From an uncultured Gordonibacter sp. (GTDB lineage: Bacteria > Actinomycetota > Coriobacteriia > Coriobacteriales > Eggerthellaceae): 42,816 nt of DNA. The notes beneath the pieces were generated by a model that was not told the origin of the DNA, did no database searches, and was given only the letters and a program-made list of their open reading frames with translations. The position numbers were made by a program, and so were the translations under genes. Positions 7,851 to 16,836 of this stretch are shown one piece after another (position 1 is the first letter of the stretch; each line of letters starts with the position of its first letter). The DNA is taken from NCBI GenBank assembly GCA_904420575.1, contig CAJFVW010000052.1:1-42816 (forward strand). Direction: 5' to 3'.

Positions 7851-10463
7851 CTATGCCTCCTCAACGATGTAGTCTCGAACGTCCTGGCCATACGCGGGCG
7901 AATAGCAGTTGTTCCGGGCGAACTCTTCCGGATACCGCCTCGCAAGCTCCAGCACGTCCACCTTTTTCACCCCGACCAAGTAGCCGGAAGTGACTTCGCC
8001 GTTGCAGTTCTTCGAAGTGGTCGAAGTGGGGCATATCAGATTGACCGCTCCCCCACGGTCCATGCCTCCCAGACCGGCAACGATGACGTCGCTGTTGGCG
8101 CCGTGGTCCATGTAGACGACGCCCGGGCGAATGCGCTCGGTCACGCGCACGCCGCCCAAGACGGTTCCCCGCTCGTTGTACACGCCGGCAACGTCACCGT
8201 TTGCAAGGCCCAGCTTCCCGGCATCGACGGGATTGATCCACAAGGGCTCGTAGGCATACCCGTCGGGGCCAATGACCTTGCAGGTCTCTATCTCACGCAG
8301 CCACTCGACGTCGTCCAGCTCAGCGTGCACGCGCCAACGAGGATGGTTGGAAACGATCAGGAACGGATACGCTTCGGCCCGCTTGCTCGACAGGCGATCG
8401 TCATGTCCGTCTCCCGACTCGACCCAATGGGCCACCGGCCCGCGAACGTGGTCGTCAGGCCATGCGGTGGCCAAGGCGCTCGAGTAGAACTCGATCTTCC
8501 CGGAAGGCGTTTCCAGGCGGTTCCGTTCGGGGTCCTCGTAGAAGCCCGTGAGCCCCACTTCTTCCTCGCGCCAGTCTTCGCGCGTGGGGATGAGCTGGTA
8601 GCCCCGCTTCTTGAAGGCTTCGAAGTCACGCTCCTCCTCCGCTATGCCGCACGCCTCGTAACCCTCCTTGATCTGCTGTTCCGCCGTCTTGCCTCCGCTC
8701 ATGCGGTATTCGAGGTTTTCGTAAGGGCCGCCGTAGGTTTCGAGTGCCTTGGCAATTCTGCGGACGGCTTCCCAGTCGGACAGCGCCTCGCCCACATGCT
8801 CGATGCCGGCCTTTTCGTAGATGACCGAACTCCACTGGCCCGAGTCGTTGTCCGTGCCGAAGTCGTCCACCTCGAACTTGGTGCAGATGGGCAGGACGAT
8901 ATCGGCGAATCGCGCGTCGTCTTCGAACCAAGGTGCCTCCACCAGGTAGAATTCCAAATTCTCGGTGCGCAGCGCGCTTTGGAACTCGTATCCGCCGTTC
9001 AGGCTCGTGGTGAAGGAAGGGTTGTCGGACCAAAGCATCTTGATGCCGGCGTCGCCTTCCTGGGGGAAATGGAAGTGCTCGAACTGGTTCGCACGCGAGT
9101 CGGCCGCCGTGCCATGGCCGTACCAGTCGAAGCTTTCGCCACGCAGGGCCTTGTGGACCATGACCTTGGGAACGAAGCTGTCGGGATCCTGGCCGATCAA
9201 CGGCCCATTGTAGCAAGCGGCCGTGTTGGGCACGACTTTGGACACCGGAAGAGGGCTGCAACTAGAGAGCCCGAACAGCACCCATTCGATGAACTTGATG
9301 GAAATGGCGCCCGGTTTGCCAATTCCCTGCATGGCCAACAGATAGACTTCGAGGCGCGCGGGCTCGTGGGCGAAGGCGGCGCGAACGAAGGATCCGCCGT
9401 TGCAATGGGCAATGGACACGGCGTGCTGCGCCCAGTAACGCGCCAGCGCACGGATGCGGTAGGCAGGTATGCCGCAAATCGGCTCGGCCCACTCCGGCGT
9501 TTTCGCAATGCCGTCCTCGGAGCCCGACAGATAGTATTCGAACCAATCGAATCCGATGGCATGGGTGTCGATGTACTCTCGGTCGTAGGTGCCTTCGGCC
9601 CACCACGTGTACGCGATGGCCAGCTGCAGCGCAGCGTCGGTGTTGGGCAGCACGGGGAACCACTTGTCGGCATGCACGGCTGCCGTGTAGTTGCAGTCAG
9701 GAGCTACGGCTATGTGCATGATGTCGCAGTCGTCGAACCAGTACGCCATGCGACTTGCCAGCTGACCTCCCCAACCCCACGTCGTGGTTTCCAGATCGCA
9801 TCCCCAGTACAGCATTGCGTCGCAATGCTGGGCGATGTCCTGGGCGGTTCCAGTGGAATGGGTGTTTTGGCCCACAGGATCCATGCCCCATACGTGCTTG
9901 GCGCCCCAGTACCATCCTTCCCAGCTGTCAGGGTTACGTGCTTGTGCGGTGTATCCCCCGCAATTCGCCAAAAGACGAGTCATGCAGCCATGCGGCGTGT
10001 TGATGGCCTTGCTTTCGCCATGGCCGTCGCCTTGGCACAAAATGGAATTCGGCCCATACGTGTCATGGACGCGCTTGATTTCTGCGGCGATGATCCGGCA
10101 GGCCTCGTCCCAGCTGATGCGCTCGTACTTGCTTGTGCCGCGGTTCTGCGGATTGCGTTCTCCTTCGGGATCCCAGTCCACGCGTTTCATGGGATAGGGA
10201 ATGCGGTTCTTGGAATACGTGCGGCGTTTGTACACGAGCGGGAAAGGCGGCGTGTAGGACTTCATGCCCGGCTCGAACGTGGTGCCGTTCTTGCCGGCGA
10301 GCGTCCAATAGTTCAGCTCTTCCTTGGTGTAGTCCTCGTCGAAATGGACAGGGCGAATGCGTGCGATCTTTCCGTCAAGGATGTCGGCTGCTACGATGTT
10401 CGCGCCGCCGCCGAACGATTCGAGCCCTAGGTTGTGCACGACCGTCGTGTCTTTGATCTTCAT
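7851..10463 (-). CDS. Mo-bis-MGD large subunit, transhydroxylase / catechol dehydroxylase-like
   Basis: 870 residues, matching the ~875 of the pyrogallol-phloroglucinol transhydroxylase alpha subunit. There is no Tat signal and no N-terminal CxxC cluster motif, which also fits that family within the DMSO reductase superfamily. SWDEACRIIAAEIKRV near residue 117 is the superfamily signature. H148 (GDGHGE), D179 and S180 (NPDSWEGWYWG) sit where the transhydroxylase has its active-site His, Asp and Mo-ligating Ser. No tyrosine is seen at the position of its reactive tyrosine (~404). Gut Eggerthellaceae use related Mo enzymes to remove hydroxyls from catechols. The substrate here is unknown. The start at 10463 has an AAGGAGG site. 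It is cotranscribed with the beta subunit and both carriers. Confidence 0.88.
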   Translation of the reverse strand: MKIKDTTVVHNLGLESFGGGANIVAADILDGKIARIRPVHFDEDYTKEELNYWTLAGKNGTTFEPGMKSYTPPFPLVYKRRTYSKNRIPYPMKRVDWDPEGERNPQNRGTSKYERISWDEACRIIAAEIKRVHDTYGPNSILCQGDGHGESKAINTPHGCMTRLLANCGGYTAQARNPDSWEGWYWGAKHVWGMDPVGQNTHSTGTAQDIAQHCDAMLYWGCDLETTTWGWGGQLASRMAYWFDDCDIMHIAVAPDCNYTAAVHADKWFPVLPNTDAALQLAIAYTWWAEGTYDREYIDTHAIGFDWFEYYLSGSEDGIAKTPEWAEPICGIPAYRIRALARYWAQHAVSIAHCNGGSFVRAAFAHEPARLEVYLLAMQGIGKPGAISIKFIEWVLFGLSSCSPLPVSKVVPNTAACYNGPLIGQDPDSFVPKVMVHKALRGESFDWYGHGTAADSRANQFEHFHFPQEGDAGIKMLWSDNPSFTTSLNGGYEFQSALRTENLEFYLVEAPWFEDDARFADIVLPICTKFEVDDFGTDNDSGQWSSVIYEKAGIEHVGEALSDWEAVRRIAKALETYGGPYENLEYRMSGGKTAEQQIKEGYEACGIAEEERDFEAFKKRGYQLIPTREDWREEEVGLTGFYEDPERNRLETPSGKIEFYSSALATAWPDDHVRGPVAHWVESGDGHDDRLSSKRAEAYPFLIVSNHPRWRVHAELDDVEWLREIETCKVIGPDGYAYEPLWINPVDAGKLGLANGDVAGVYNERGTVLGGVRVTERIRPGVVYMDHGANSDVIVAGLGGMDRGGAVNLICPTSTTSKNCNGEVTSGYLVGVKKVDVLELARRYPEEFARNNCYSPAYGQDVRDYIVEEA

Positions 10464-10538
10464 GGCCTTCTTCCTCCTTCAGCGTCATGACGGGTTGCCG
10501 TCCGTCTTGCTTTCATGCGAATCCCCCGATCTATGGGT

Positions 10539-11852
10539 TCAAACCTGATCGATGCCGGCTTTCGCCTCGCGTTGCTCTTCACTGCGTATTTGGTGGACCT
10601 GCTTGTCGGATTTCACGAACACCAGCACCGCCACGGCTGCAAGCAAGGCCAGCGGCGCCAGGATGAATTGCGCGTTCGCCTGCCAGCCGACGGCGGTGAC
10701 GAGCGGAGACACGATATAACCGCCCACGACCTGGGCCAAGCCTGTGGCGAAAGCCATGGTGGCCAGCACGAAGTCGGTCTTCTTGGGCTCGGGAACCAGC
10801 ACGGGGGTTATGGCCCGCGTGCCCGTGGGGACAAGGGCGCCGCACAGCCCCATCAAGACGCTGGCAATCCAAGGGCCGGTCATGTCCGAACCCGGCGTGA
10901 AGTAGAAGAACGCCATGCAAAGGGAGACGAGCAGATAGCCGCCCATGATCATCCATTTGCGGAAGTGCAGCCTGTCTGCAAGGACGCCGAAGGCGATGCC
11001 CAAGGGAATGGAAATGATGGCGGTCCAGTTGGGCAGCATGGACGATTCGAACACGCCCAGGCCCTTTTCGTTCTGCAGGAACGTGGGGTACAGCGTATTG
11101 ATGTTGGCCACGTAGTCGAACACCCACACGAAGAAGAACGCGCAGACCACCAAGCCGGCCAAAGTGAAGTTTTTCCCAGGAGCCTTGCGGCGGCGCGGGT
11201 CGCCGTCCACCAGTTCGTTTTCAGGGATGGCAGGCATTTTGCAACTGACAGCCAGCCAAATGATGGAGACGACTTCCATGATGATCGACACGAACCATAT
11301 AGGACGCCAAGAAAAGGCGACCGCTGCGCCGCCGGCCATCTCGTAGATGACAGGAGCGGCGAAGAAGGCGATGACCACGCCCACCGGCGTCCACTGCGAC
11401 CAAATGCCCATGCAGAGTCCCTGGTCCTTCAATGGAAAGAGCCGCGGCATGATGTTCGGCCCGATGACGCAGATGAGGCCGTACGCGACTCCTTCGAGCG
11501 TGCGGCCGGCCAGGAAAGCCGGCGTGTTGGTGGCGAAGACGCACACGAGCGAACCGACCAGCTGCAGCAAGGAAGTGACCACGATGGAGAATTTCACGCC
11601 AAAACGCTGCATCACGATCATGCCCGGGTACGCCAGAAGCATGCCGGCAATGGAGTACACTCCCATGATCTGGCTGAGCATGTCGGTGCCCATGCCCAGG
11701 TCGGCACCGATGAATTGGATGGCAGGCGCCGCCTTGAACTGATTGAAGGTCGCGGTGAACCCCAAAAAGAAAAGCGCCGCAAAGCAAATCCAGCGTTCCG
11801 TGGGCGTGAGCTGTCTGTTCTGCACGCCGAACCGAGCTATCGTAGCAGCCAT
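10539..11852 (-). CDS. MFS transporter, first gene of the transhydroxylase-like operon
   Basis: 437 residues with about 12 membrane segments. The ATG at 11852 is preferred over the one at 11882 because a GGGGGA site precedes it. MFS features include GMGTDMLSQIMGVYSIAGMLLAYPGMIVMQRFG (helices 2-3) and a central loop rich in Arg/Lys (VDGDPRRRKAPGKN). The C half carries GIAFGVLADRLHFRKW. The family moves organic acids or drugs with protons. It precedes the Mo subunit by 75 bases on the same strand, so it probably imports the substrate or exports the product. Confidence 0.85.
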   Translation of the reverse strand: MAATIARFGVQNRQLTPTERWICFAALFFLGFTATFNQFKAAPAIQFIGADLGMGTDMLSQIMGVYSIAGMLLAYPGMIVMQRFGVKFSIVVTSLLQLVGSLVCVFATNTPAFLAGRTLEGVAYGLICVIGPNIMPRLFPLKDQGLCMGIWSQWTPVGVVIAFFAAPVIYEMAGGAAVAFSWRPIWFVSIIMEVVSIIWLAVSCKMPAIPENELVDGDPRRRKAPGKNFTLAGLVVCAFFFVWVFDYVANINTLYPTFLQNEKGLGVFESSMLPNWTAIISIPLGIAFGVLADRLHFRKWMIMGGYLLVSLCMAFFYFTPGSDMTGPWIASVLMGLCGALVPTGTRAITPVLVPEPKKTDFVLATMAFATGLAQVVGGYIVSPLVTAVGWQANAQFILAPLALLAAVAVLVFVKSDKQVHQIRSEEQREAKAGIDQV

Positions 11853-12407
11853 CGTTTCCCCCTTTTCCAGCCTCGTTTTCAACCCCGATGGGGTTCATTC
11901 TATGAACGGGCGCGGACGAAAAACAGAAACGACGAGCGAAAGAGGTGTTCAGGTTTTGTTGACGAGTTATACCCAACGAGGCCGACCGTCCGGCCAAGCC
12001 CGGATACCCGCAGGTAGCTAACTTGAAAACAAGATCCGGAAGCGGATTGGCGGGCTTAAGGGCCAAGCCGCAAGCACCTGTTTTCATACTTCCCCGCAGC
12101 GCAACGGCATCGCTCTCCGACTCCGCCGGACGGTCGGACTTCCTGTGGCCGCTTTCCTTGTGCGGATTCTTCGCCCGCCAACGGCCGCGGCATCGTCGTC
12201 GCCGTTTTGCCGTCGCATGCACCCGGCAAGCGGGCTTCTGCAATTGAATCCGGCCGTCCACCGTTGGGCAACGGACGTGAGCGCGGCGCAGGCGGCCGGG
12301 TGGGTTGCAGTAAGGTGTGACGAAACGAACATGCGGCGGGAACGGCACGCACGCCGAGTCCCTTGCGGCCCGTGCCGTCCGCCTTGACCAGGCTGGAGGT
12401 TGCATCC
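11853..12407. other. Divergent control region, MFS operon / baeRF gene
   Basis: 555 bases with no credible gene. The left end holds two touching dyads (see 11881-11907). Rightward, small inverted repeats are seen: CTTG-AAAA-CAAG near 12023, and CCGTT-GGGC-AACGG at 12261-12274 in the leader of the baeRF gene. I found no clear promoter for the + strand gene. Confidence 0.35.
11881..11907 (-). promoter_or_regulatory. Two adjoining dyads at the operon promoter
   Basis: AACCCC-GAT-GGGGTT (11881-11895) and GTTCAT-TCT-ATGAAC (11893-11907) are perfect inverted repeats that share three bases. On the minus strand the second contains TAGAAT, a possible -10 box about 45 bases before the MFS ATG. A regulator bound here would cover the promoter. 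Confidence 0.45.
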
Positions 12408-13619
12408 ATGGACGCAGTCATCGAGGAAACCAAGACCCAGGACGCCCAAGCCGAGGGCGCGCATGCAGACATAGCCCTGCTGGAAGAGTTCAAGCCCGGC
12501 TTCTTCGCCGACCGCGACGCGCCGCTGGTGTCGATGTATCTGACCACCCAGCACGGCTGGCCCGAAGCGCAGCAGAACCGCATCCGCTTCAAGAACCTGT
12601 ACGCCGACGTCGAGCGCGCGCTCGAGCGCTGCTACGACAAGCGCGAGTTCAAGGGCATGCTGGACGCGCTCGCGCTCATCGAGGCCCAGTTCGCACAGGA
12701 CGACGCCGGCATGCTGGCGCCCCTGCGCCAAGGGCTTGCCGTGCTGGCGAACCGGCGCGCGGTGTCGGTCTACCGGCTGGACTACCCGGTGGAGACGTTC
12801 GCGCTCGTGGCCGACAGCTACCACATCAAGCCGCTCGTCAAGAACTTCCAGTACGGGTCCCGCTACTACGTGATGGCGCTTTCCTACGACGGCTTCGACG
12901 TGTACCGGGGCGACTTCTCCACGTTGGAGCAGCTGGACCGTCCCGACGGCATCGTCACCCGTTTCAGCGAGGTGTTCGACGACTACGACGTGTCGCTGGC
13001 CGAGATAGGCAACCGCTACAAGGGAAAGGGGCGCAACTACTTCGGCTACGACGAGAAAAGCCAGGTGGTCGAAAAGGAGACCGTGGAGCATTTCCGGTAT
13101 GCGGCCGAGGTCATGAAGGACTTCATGGCAGGCCGGAACTGCCCGCTCATCCTGGCCAGCCTGCCCAAGCACCAGGAGGCGTTCCGCGCGGTGGCGGACA
13201 TCCCTTCGCTGCTGGAGCGCGGCATCGACAAGCCGTTCGGCTCCATGGACAAGAAGGAGCAGCTGGCAGCCACGGGCGCCATCGTCGACGAGCTGCAGCG
13301 CACGCGGATCGAGAGGCTGGTGGCGCGCTTCCACGAAGCCCTGCCTCGCGGCAAGGCGTCTTCCGACGTGAACGACGTCACGCTTGCCCTGGTGGAGCGC
13401 AAGGTTGAGACGCTGCTGGTGGAAAAGGACCGCACGATCGACGGCGACGTGGACGTGGAGAGCGGCTTTCTGCGCCGCCACGGGGAAGCCTGCGTGCGCT
13501 CGGACGACCTGACCGACGACTTCGCGCAGGCCACCTACCTGCAAGGCGGCGACGTGTACGTGCTGGAAAGGGACCAGATGCCCACCGACACCGGCGTCGC
13601 GGCGCTCTACCGCTACTGA
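12408..13619 (+). CDS. Bacterial archaeo-eukaryotic release factor (baeRF) family protein
   Basis: 403 residues. The ATG at 12408 has GGAGG 8 bases upstream. The chain resembles baeRF proteins, bacterial relatives of eRF1: an N-terminal VSMYLTT strand, a middle section with VSVYRLDYPVETFALVADSYHIKPL and YYVMALSYDGFDVYRGDF, and the C-terminal family ending DVYVLERDQMPTDTGVAALYRY. The ending is the best diagnostic. Members are thought to act at ribosomes or on peptidyl-tRNA, but a function is not settled. No signal or membrane segment. It is convergent with the next gene and overlaps it by 7 bases. Confidence 0.75.
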   Translation: MDAVIEETKTQDAQAEGAHADIALLEEFKPGFFADRDAPLVSMYLTTQHGWPEAQQNRIRFKNLYADVERALERCYDKREFKGMLDALALIEAQFAQDDAGMLAPLRQGLAVLANRRAVSVYRLDYPVETFALVADSYHIKPLVKNFQYGSRYYVMALSYDGFDVYRGDFSTLEQLDRPDGIVTRFSEVFDDYDVSLAEIGNRYKGKGRNYFGYDEKSQVVEKETVEHFRYAAEVMKDFMAGRNCPLILASLPKHQEAFRAVADIPSLLERGIDKPFGSMDKKEQLAATGAIVDELQRTRIERLVARFHEALPRGKASSDVNDVTLALVERKVETLLVEKDRTIDGDVDVESGFLRRHGEACVRSDDLTDDFAQATYLQGGDVYVLERDQMPTDTGVAALYRY

Positions 13620-14167
13620 GCCGGCTCTCCCAGGCTGGCGCCGAGCGCCCGCGCCTCGTCCAGGCCAGGATTGCCCTCGATGGCGCCCTTCTCGTAGACG
13701 CCGTTCACGCACACCTCGCCGATGTTGCCCCACCCACAGTACGCGGTGGCGGCGCGGTACGTGTTCACCAGGTGCTGCGCTATGCTGGCGTCCTTGTCCT
13801 CGTAGCAGGTCAGAAGCCCCGCCTGCGTGATGCCGAACGGCTTGCCGATGCCGCAGAACATGCGGTCGATGAAGGCCTTGATCTGCGCCGGCCAGGAAAA
13901 CGTGTAGATGGGCGTCACGTACACGATGGTGTCGCACTCGCGCAAGAGCGGGTAGAACTCCTGCATGTCGTCGTCCTGGCAGCACGCGCCCTCGTGCGCG
14001 AAGCAGTACTCGCATCCCAGGCACCCGTTGATGTGGGCGCGCCCGGCATCCATGCGGACGACCTCGCATCCTGCTGTCTGCGCCCCTTCGATGAACGCCG
14101 CCGCCAGCGCCGCCGAGTTCCCCTTCACGCGCGGGCTTCCCGTGACCACCGCGATCCTGCGTGCCAT
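13613..14167 (-). CDS. Flavodoxin-fold NAD(P)H-dependent FMN reductase
   Basis: 184 residues. The ATG at 14167 follows a GGAGG site. The N terminus IAVVTGSPRVKGNSAALAAAF is the FMN phosphate-binding loop of the NADPH-dependent FMN reductase/iron-sulfur flavoprotein family. CLGCEYCFAHEGACCQDDDM carries a compact cysteine cluster like that of iron-sulfur flavoproteins, followed by PIYTFSWPAQIKAFIDR, the second flavin-contact loop. A soluble oxidoreductase, probably moving electrons between a pyridine nucleotide or ferredoxin and an unknown acceptor. Its last codons overlap the convergent baeRF gene. Confidence 0.85.
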   Translation of the reverse strand: MARRIAVVTGSPRVKGNSAALAAAFIEGAQTAGCEVVRMDAGRAHINGCLGCEYCFAHEGACCQDDDMQEFYPLLRECDTIVYVTPIYTFSWPAQIKAFIDRMFCGIGKPFGITQAGLLTCYEDKDASIAQHLVNTYRAATAYCGWGNIGEVCVNGVYEKGAIEGNPGLDEARALGASLGEPAQ

Positions 14168-14300
14168 GCCCCCTCCGTTCCGCCGCTTTCGCGGCCTCGT
14201 CCTTAGCCAACCCGACCAGTATATGGCTTTTCGCAGGTGAGGAAAAGGTGGCGGATGACGCATGCGGCGCTCGCGGGCCCGCATGCCGTTCGGAGGCGCA

Positions 14301-14355
14301 TGCGAGACGAGCGGGTGCGGCGCTGTTCGCCGGCGCCGCACCCGCTCGTCTCGCA
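14301..14355. repeat. 23-bp perfect inverted repeat
   Basis: Arms 14301-14323 and 14333-14355 are perfect reverse complements with a 9-nt loop. It lies 134 bases upstream of the flavin reductase start. There is no U tract on either strand. It could be a transcript-end hairpin or a regulatory RNA structure. Confidence 0.6.
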
Positions 14356-14458
14356 CTTGCTTCCCGTCCATGCCGCCGGGCGGATTCGCCGAATCCCTGC
14401 CGGGAAAGAAGCGGCTTGCGGGCGGTCGGACGCGCATCGGCCCGATCGCACCCGTTTC

Positions 14459-14590
14459 TGCTGATTTTTTCAACTTGTGAATGGTTTTTTCGGAGGCCTT
14501 TCCTTGAAATCCATGGGTCCGATCCGAAAAACACCAGATGGGGGAAGCTTGCCCTTGAAAACAATCGTTCATAAGTTGAATTTTTCAGCA
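14459..14590. promoter_or_regulatory. Pair of inverted AT-rich elements with TTCA-N5-TGAA dyads
   Basis: The left element (14459-14485) and the right element (14565-14590, inverted) share tgctga, then ttcaactt and tgaa. Each contains a TTCA-N5-TGAA dyad (14469-14481 and 14568-14580). The same dyad is found at 11894-11906. They look like paired sites for a dimeric regulator around a promoter. Confidence 0.4.
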
Positions 14591-14727
14591 AAACAAGGGG
14601 TGCCGCGCCATGTCGAACCGCCATCGACATGGTAGTGGAGCCGTTCCATCCAACCCTTCTGCAGCGAAGCCCTCTTTCGTGCCCCCTGTCTCCGAGGAAA
14701 CCGCCCTCCAAGACCATGGCGGCCCCT

Positions 14728-14759
14728 GCAGGGCGCGACGTGCGCACGTCGCGCCCTGC
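14728..14759 (-). terminator. Terminator palindrome after the FMN/FAD flavoprotein gene
   Basis: A 32-bp perfect palindrome (arms 14728-14743 and 14744-14759) lies 7 bases past the flavoprotein stop. It can form a tight hairpin. No U tract. Confidence 0.65.
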
Positions 14760-14766
14760 GTCTTCC

Positions 14767-16731
14767 CTACTCCGTTCCCTGCTTCCCGAAGATCGCCTTG
14801 CCGGCAGCCACGCCGTCGGCTATGCTGCCGACGCCGCAGATGCCGTTGCGCACCTCGCCGCAGGCGTACAGGCCGGAAATGGCGGCGCCGGACTCGTCGC
14901 GCACGGCGAAGGTGGCGTCGTCGGCATCCAGGCCGCCGATGGTTATGTGAGCCGCCCACGTGGCCGGTGCGGCGTAGAACGGCGGCACCTTGACGGGGCT
15001 CAGCTCGTCGAAGAAATAGCGGCCGAAATCCTCGTCCTGTCCCGCTTTGCAGAACCCGTTGTAGCGTTCCATCTCTGCCGCGAACGCGTCTGCGGGCACG
15101 CCCATCTGCTCGGCCAGGCCCTCCAGCGTGTCGGCCTTGAAAAGCTGGCCGCGACGCAGCAGCGTGTCCTCGCCGGGTGACGCCTCGGTCACGTACACGC
15201 TGTTCGCGTCGCTCACCATGAAGCAAAGGCTGTCCTCCTGCTCCATGAGCGCCGCGGTCATGGCGAAGCGGTCGGCCGTCTCGTCCAAAAAGCGCTTCCC
15301 CTGCTTGTTCACGATGGGGCAGTCGGCGAAGGTGCCCGAGACGTTCTCGGCCGAGAACGTGATGGGATCGTTGAAGGGAAACATCATCTGGTTTCCCATG
15401 TCGGCCACGGCTGCGCCCAGTTCGCGCGCCATCGCGATGCCGTCGCCCGTGTGGCCGTTGACGTTCGTGGTTGCCAAGGGCCCTTCAGGATACGGCCACG
15501 TGGTGTTGTATTCGCGAAGCATGTCCGCATTGCCCGAAAAGCCGCCGGACGCCAAGATGACCACGGGCGCGGACACCTCGTAGGCCGTGCCGTCCTCCGC
15601 AAGCGCGCGAACGCCCGTGACGGCCCCGCCTTCCGTGACGAGTTCCTGGGCCGGCGTCGCCAGGAGCACCTCCACGTCGAACCCGCCTTCGTCCAGCACC
15701 TGGTCGAAGAAGTCGAAGTAGCCTTCTCCGCACGTGCCCACGGTGGGGTTCGACCAGCGCGGATACGTATAGCCGGTGATCAGGTGAGTGGGCGTCTCCC
15801 ACACAAAGCCCAGATCCGTCATCCAGTCGTTGAGGGCGGCTATGTTGCGCGCGGAGGGAAGGTAGGCGTCCACCGGCAACCCCTCGCCCGTGGTGGCGGC
15901 GAAGTCCAGCGCGTAGAATTCCTGGGAGTCGAACAGCTTCGTCTTGCCGGACGCCTTGAACTCTTCGTACTGCGCGCGCACCCCTTCCACGAAGGCGGGG
16001 TCGGTCTGTGCAGCCGCTTCGCTTCCCAGCACGTCTTCCACGTAGCGGTGCAGTTCGGGCGTCATGTCGGGGCGCGCGTCGTCCGGGGCCGTCAGGTACT
16101 CTAGATAGCCGCCCGAAACCAGGCAGTTGCCCCCGATGTTGGAGTTCTTCTCCAGCACCACGACGCGCTTGCCCGCCTGCGCCGCCGCGATGGCCGCGCC
16201 CATGCCGCTTGCTCCGGCGCCCACCACCACGGCGTCGGCCGAAAGCGCCTTCGTCTCGCCCGTGGGCTGCGAAGCGCCGACGTTCTTCAGCTTGCTGGAC
16301 TTCCCGCCGGCTTCGTCCACGCACGCGGCCACGGCGTTCACGATGCCCATGCTGGTGAGCGTGGCGCCGGTGACCGTGTCCACGCCAAGGCCCTGGGCCG
16401 CCACGATGCGCTCGGGCATCTTCTCCACGGCGGGCGCGGCTATGCGCGCGGTGTCGCGGTGGCTCACCACGCGGATCGCCGTGATGGCGTCTTCGGAGAA
16501 GTCGGCCTCCACCGTGATGCCATCGAACTTGCCGTCTGCGGTGCCCGTGTAGGTGCCGGGGCGATAGGTCGCGCCCGATGCGGCGTCGGAGCCCTTGGGC
16601 GCGCATCCTGTCAGCCCGAACACGGCCACACCCACGCCGGCCACCGTCGCCGCGCCCAGAAACGCGCGCCTGCTCATGGCGCGCGGCGTGCGCGGCCGTT
16701 CCGGCTGCGGCATGCTGCTGCTTTCCTCCAT
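14767..16731 (-). CDS. Tat lipoprotein flavoenzyme with FMN-binding and FAD domains (fumarate/urocanate reductase-like)
   Basis: 654 residues. The ATG at 16731 has a GGGAGG site. R21-R22 (SRRAFLG) and a lipobox at C43 (LTGC) mark a Tat lipoprotein. Residues about 55-128 are an FMN_bind domain with the flavinylation motif DTVTGAT, where T124 should carry FMN covalently. Residues about 160-650 are the FAD_binding_2 domain (VVVGAGASGMGAAIAAAQAGK). GKRFLDETADR retains the arginine used as proton donor in fumarate reductases, and AHITIGGL retains the substrate-side histidine. The arginine of the usual NRLGGNA segment is absent (VGSIADG instead), so fumarate is doubtful. Probably a surface reductase of an unsaturated organic acid or similar acceptor. 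It is followed by a strong terminator. Confidence 0.85.
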   Translation of the reverse strand: MEESSSMPQPERPRTPRAMSRRAFLGAATVAGVGVAVFGLTGCAPKGSDAASGATYRPGTYTGTADGKFDGITVEADFSEDAITAIRVVSHRDTARIAAPAVEKMPERIVAAQGLGVDTVTGATLTSMGIVNAVAACVDEAGGKSSKLKNVGASQPTGETKALSADAVVVGAGASGMGAAIAAAQAGKRVVVLEKNSNIGGNCLVSGGYLEYLTAPDDARPDMTPELHRYVEDVLGSEAAAQTDPAFVEGVRAQYEEFKASGKTKLFDSQEFYALDFAATTGEGLPVDAYLPSARNIAALNDWMTDLGFVWETPTHLITGYTYPRWSNPTVGTCGEGYFDFFDQVLDEGGFDVEVLLATPAQELVTEGGAVTGVRALAEDGTAYEVSAPVVILASGGFSGNADMLREYNTTWPYPEGPLATTNVNGHTGDGIAMARELGAAVADMGNQMMFPFNDPITFSAENVSGTFADCPIVNKQGKRFLDETADRFAMTAALMEQEDSLCFMVSDANSVYVTEASPGEDTLLRRGQLFKADTLEGLAEQMGVPADAFAAEMERYNGFCKAGQDEDFGRYFFDELSPVKVPPFYAAPATWAAHITIGGLDADDATFAVRDESGAAISGLYACGEVRNGICGVGSIADGVAAGKAIFGKQGTE

Positions 16732-16836
16732 GTCGTTCCTCCCGTTCGCGTTTCGGGCGGGCCCGTCTGCCCTGCCCGGCCCCACAGTATGGCCGCGTAC
16801 GGGAATTCCGCTACACCCCAGAGGGGGGTATTTGCA

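Larger units (their letters stand above)
14168..14766. other. Non-coding stretch rich in inverted repeats
   Basis: 599 bases with no credible gene. From left to right it holds a 23-bp perfect hairpin (14301-14355), two inverted copies of a ~26-base AT-rich element (14459-14485 and 14565-14590), and a 32-bp perfect palindrome (14728-14759). The AT-rich centre is probably a promoter and operator region for the flavin reductase gene, but which strand is driven cannot be read. Confidence 0.4.

Noticed and set aside
14610-14993. Plus-strand open frame starting in the palindrome-rich gap
   Set aside because: It is Arg-rich, has no ribosome site, and runs into the well-supported flavoprotein gene on the other strand.
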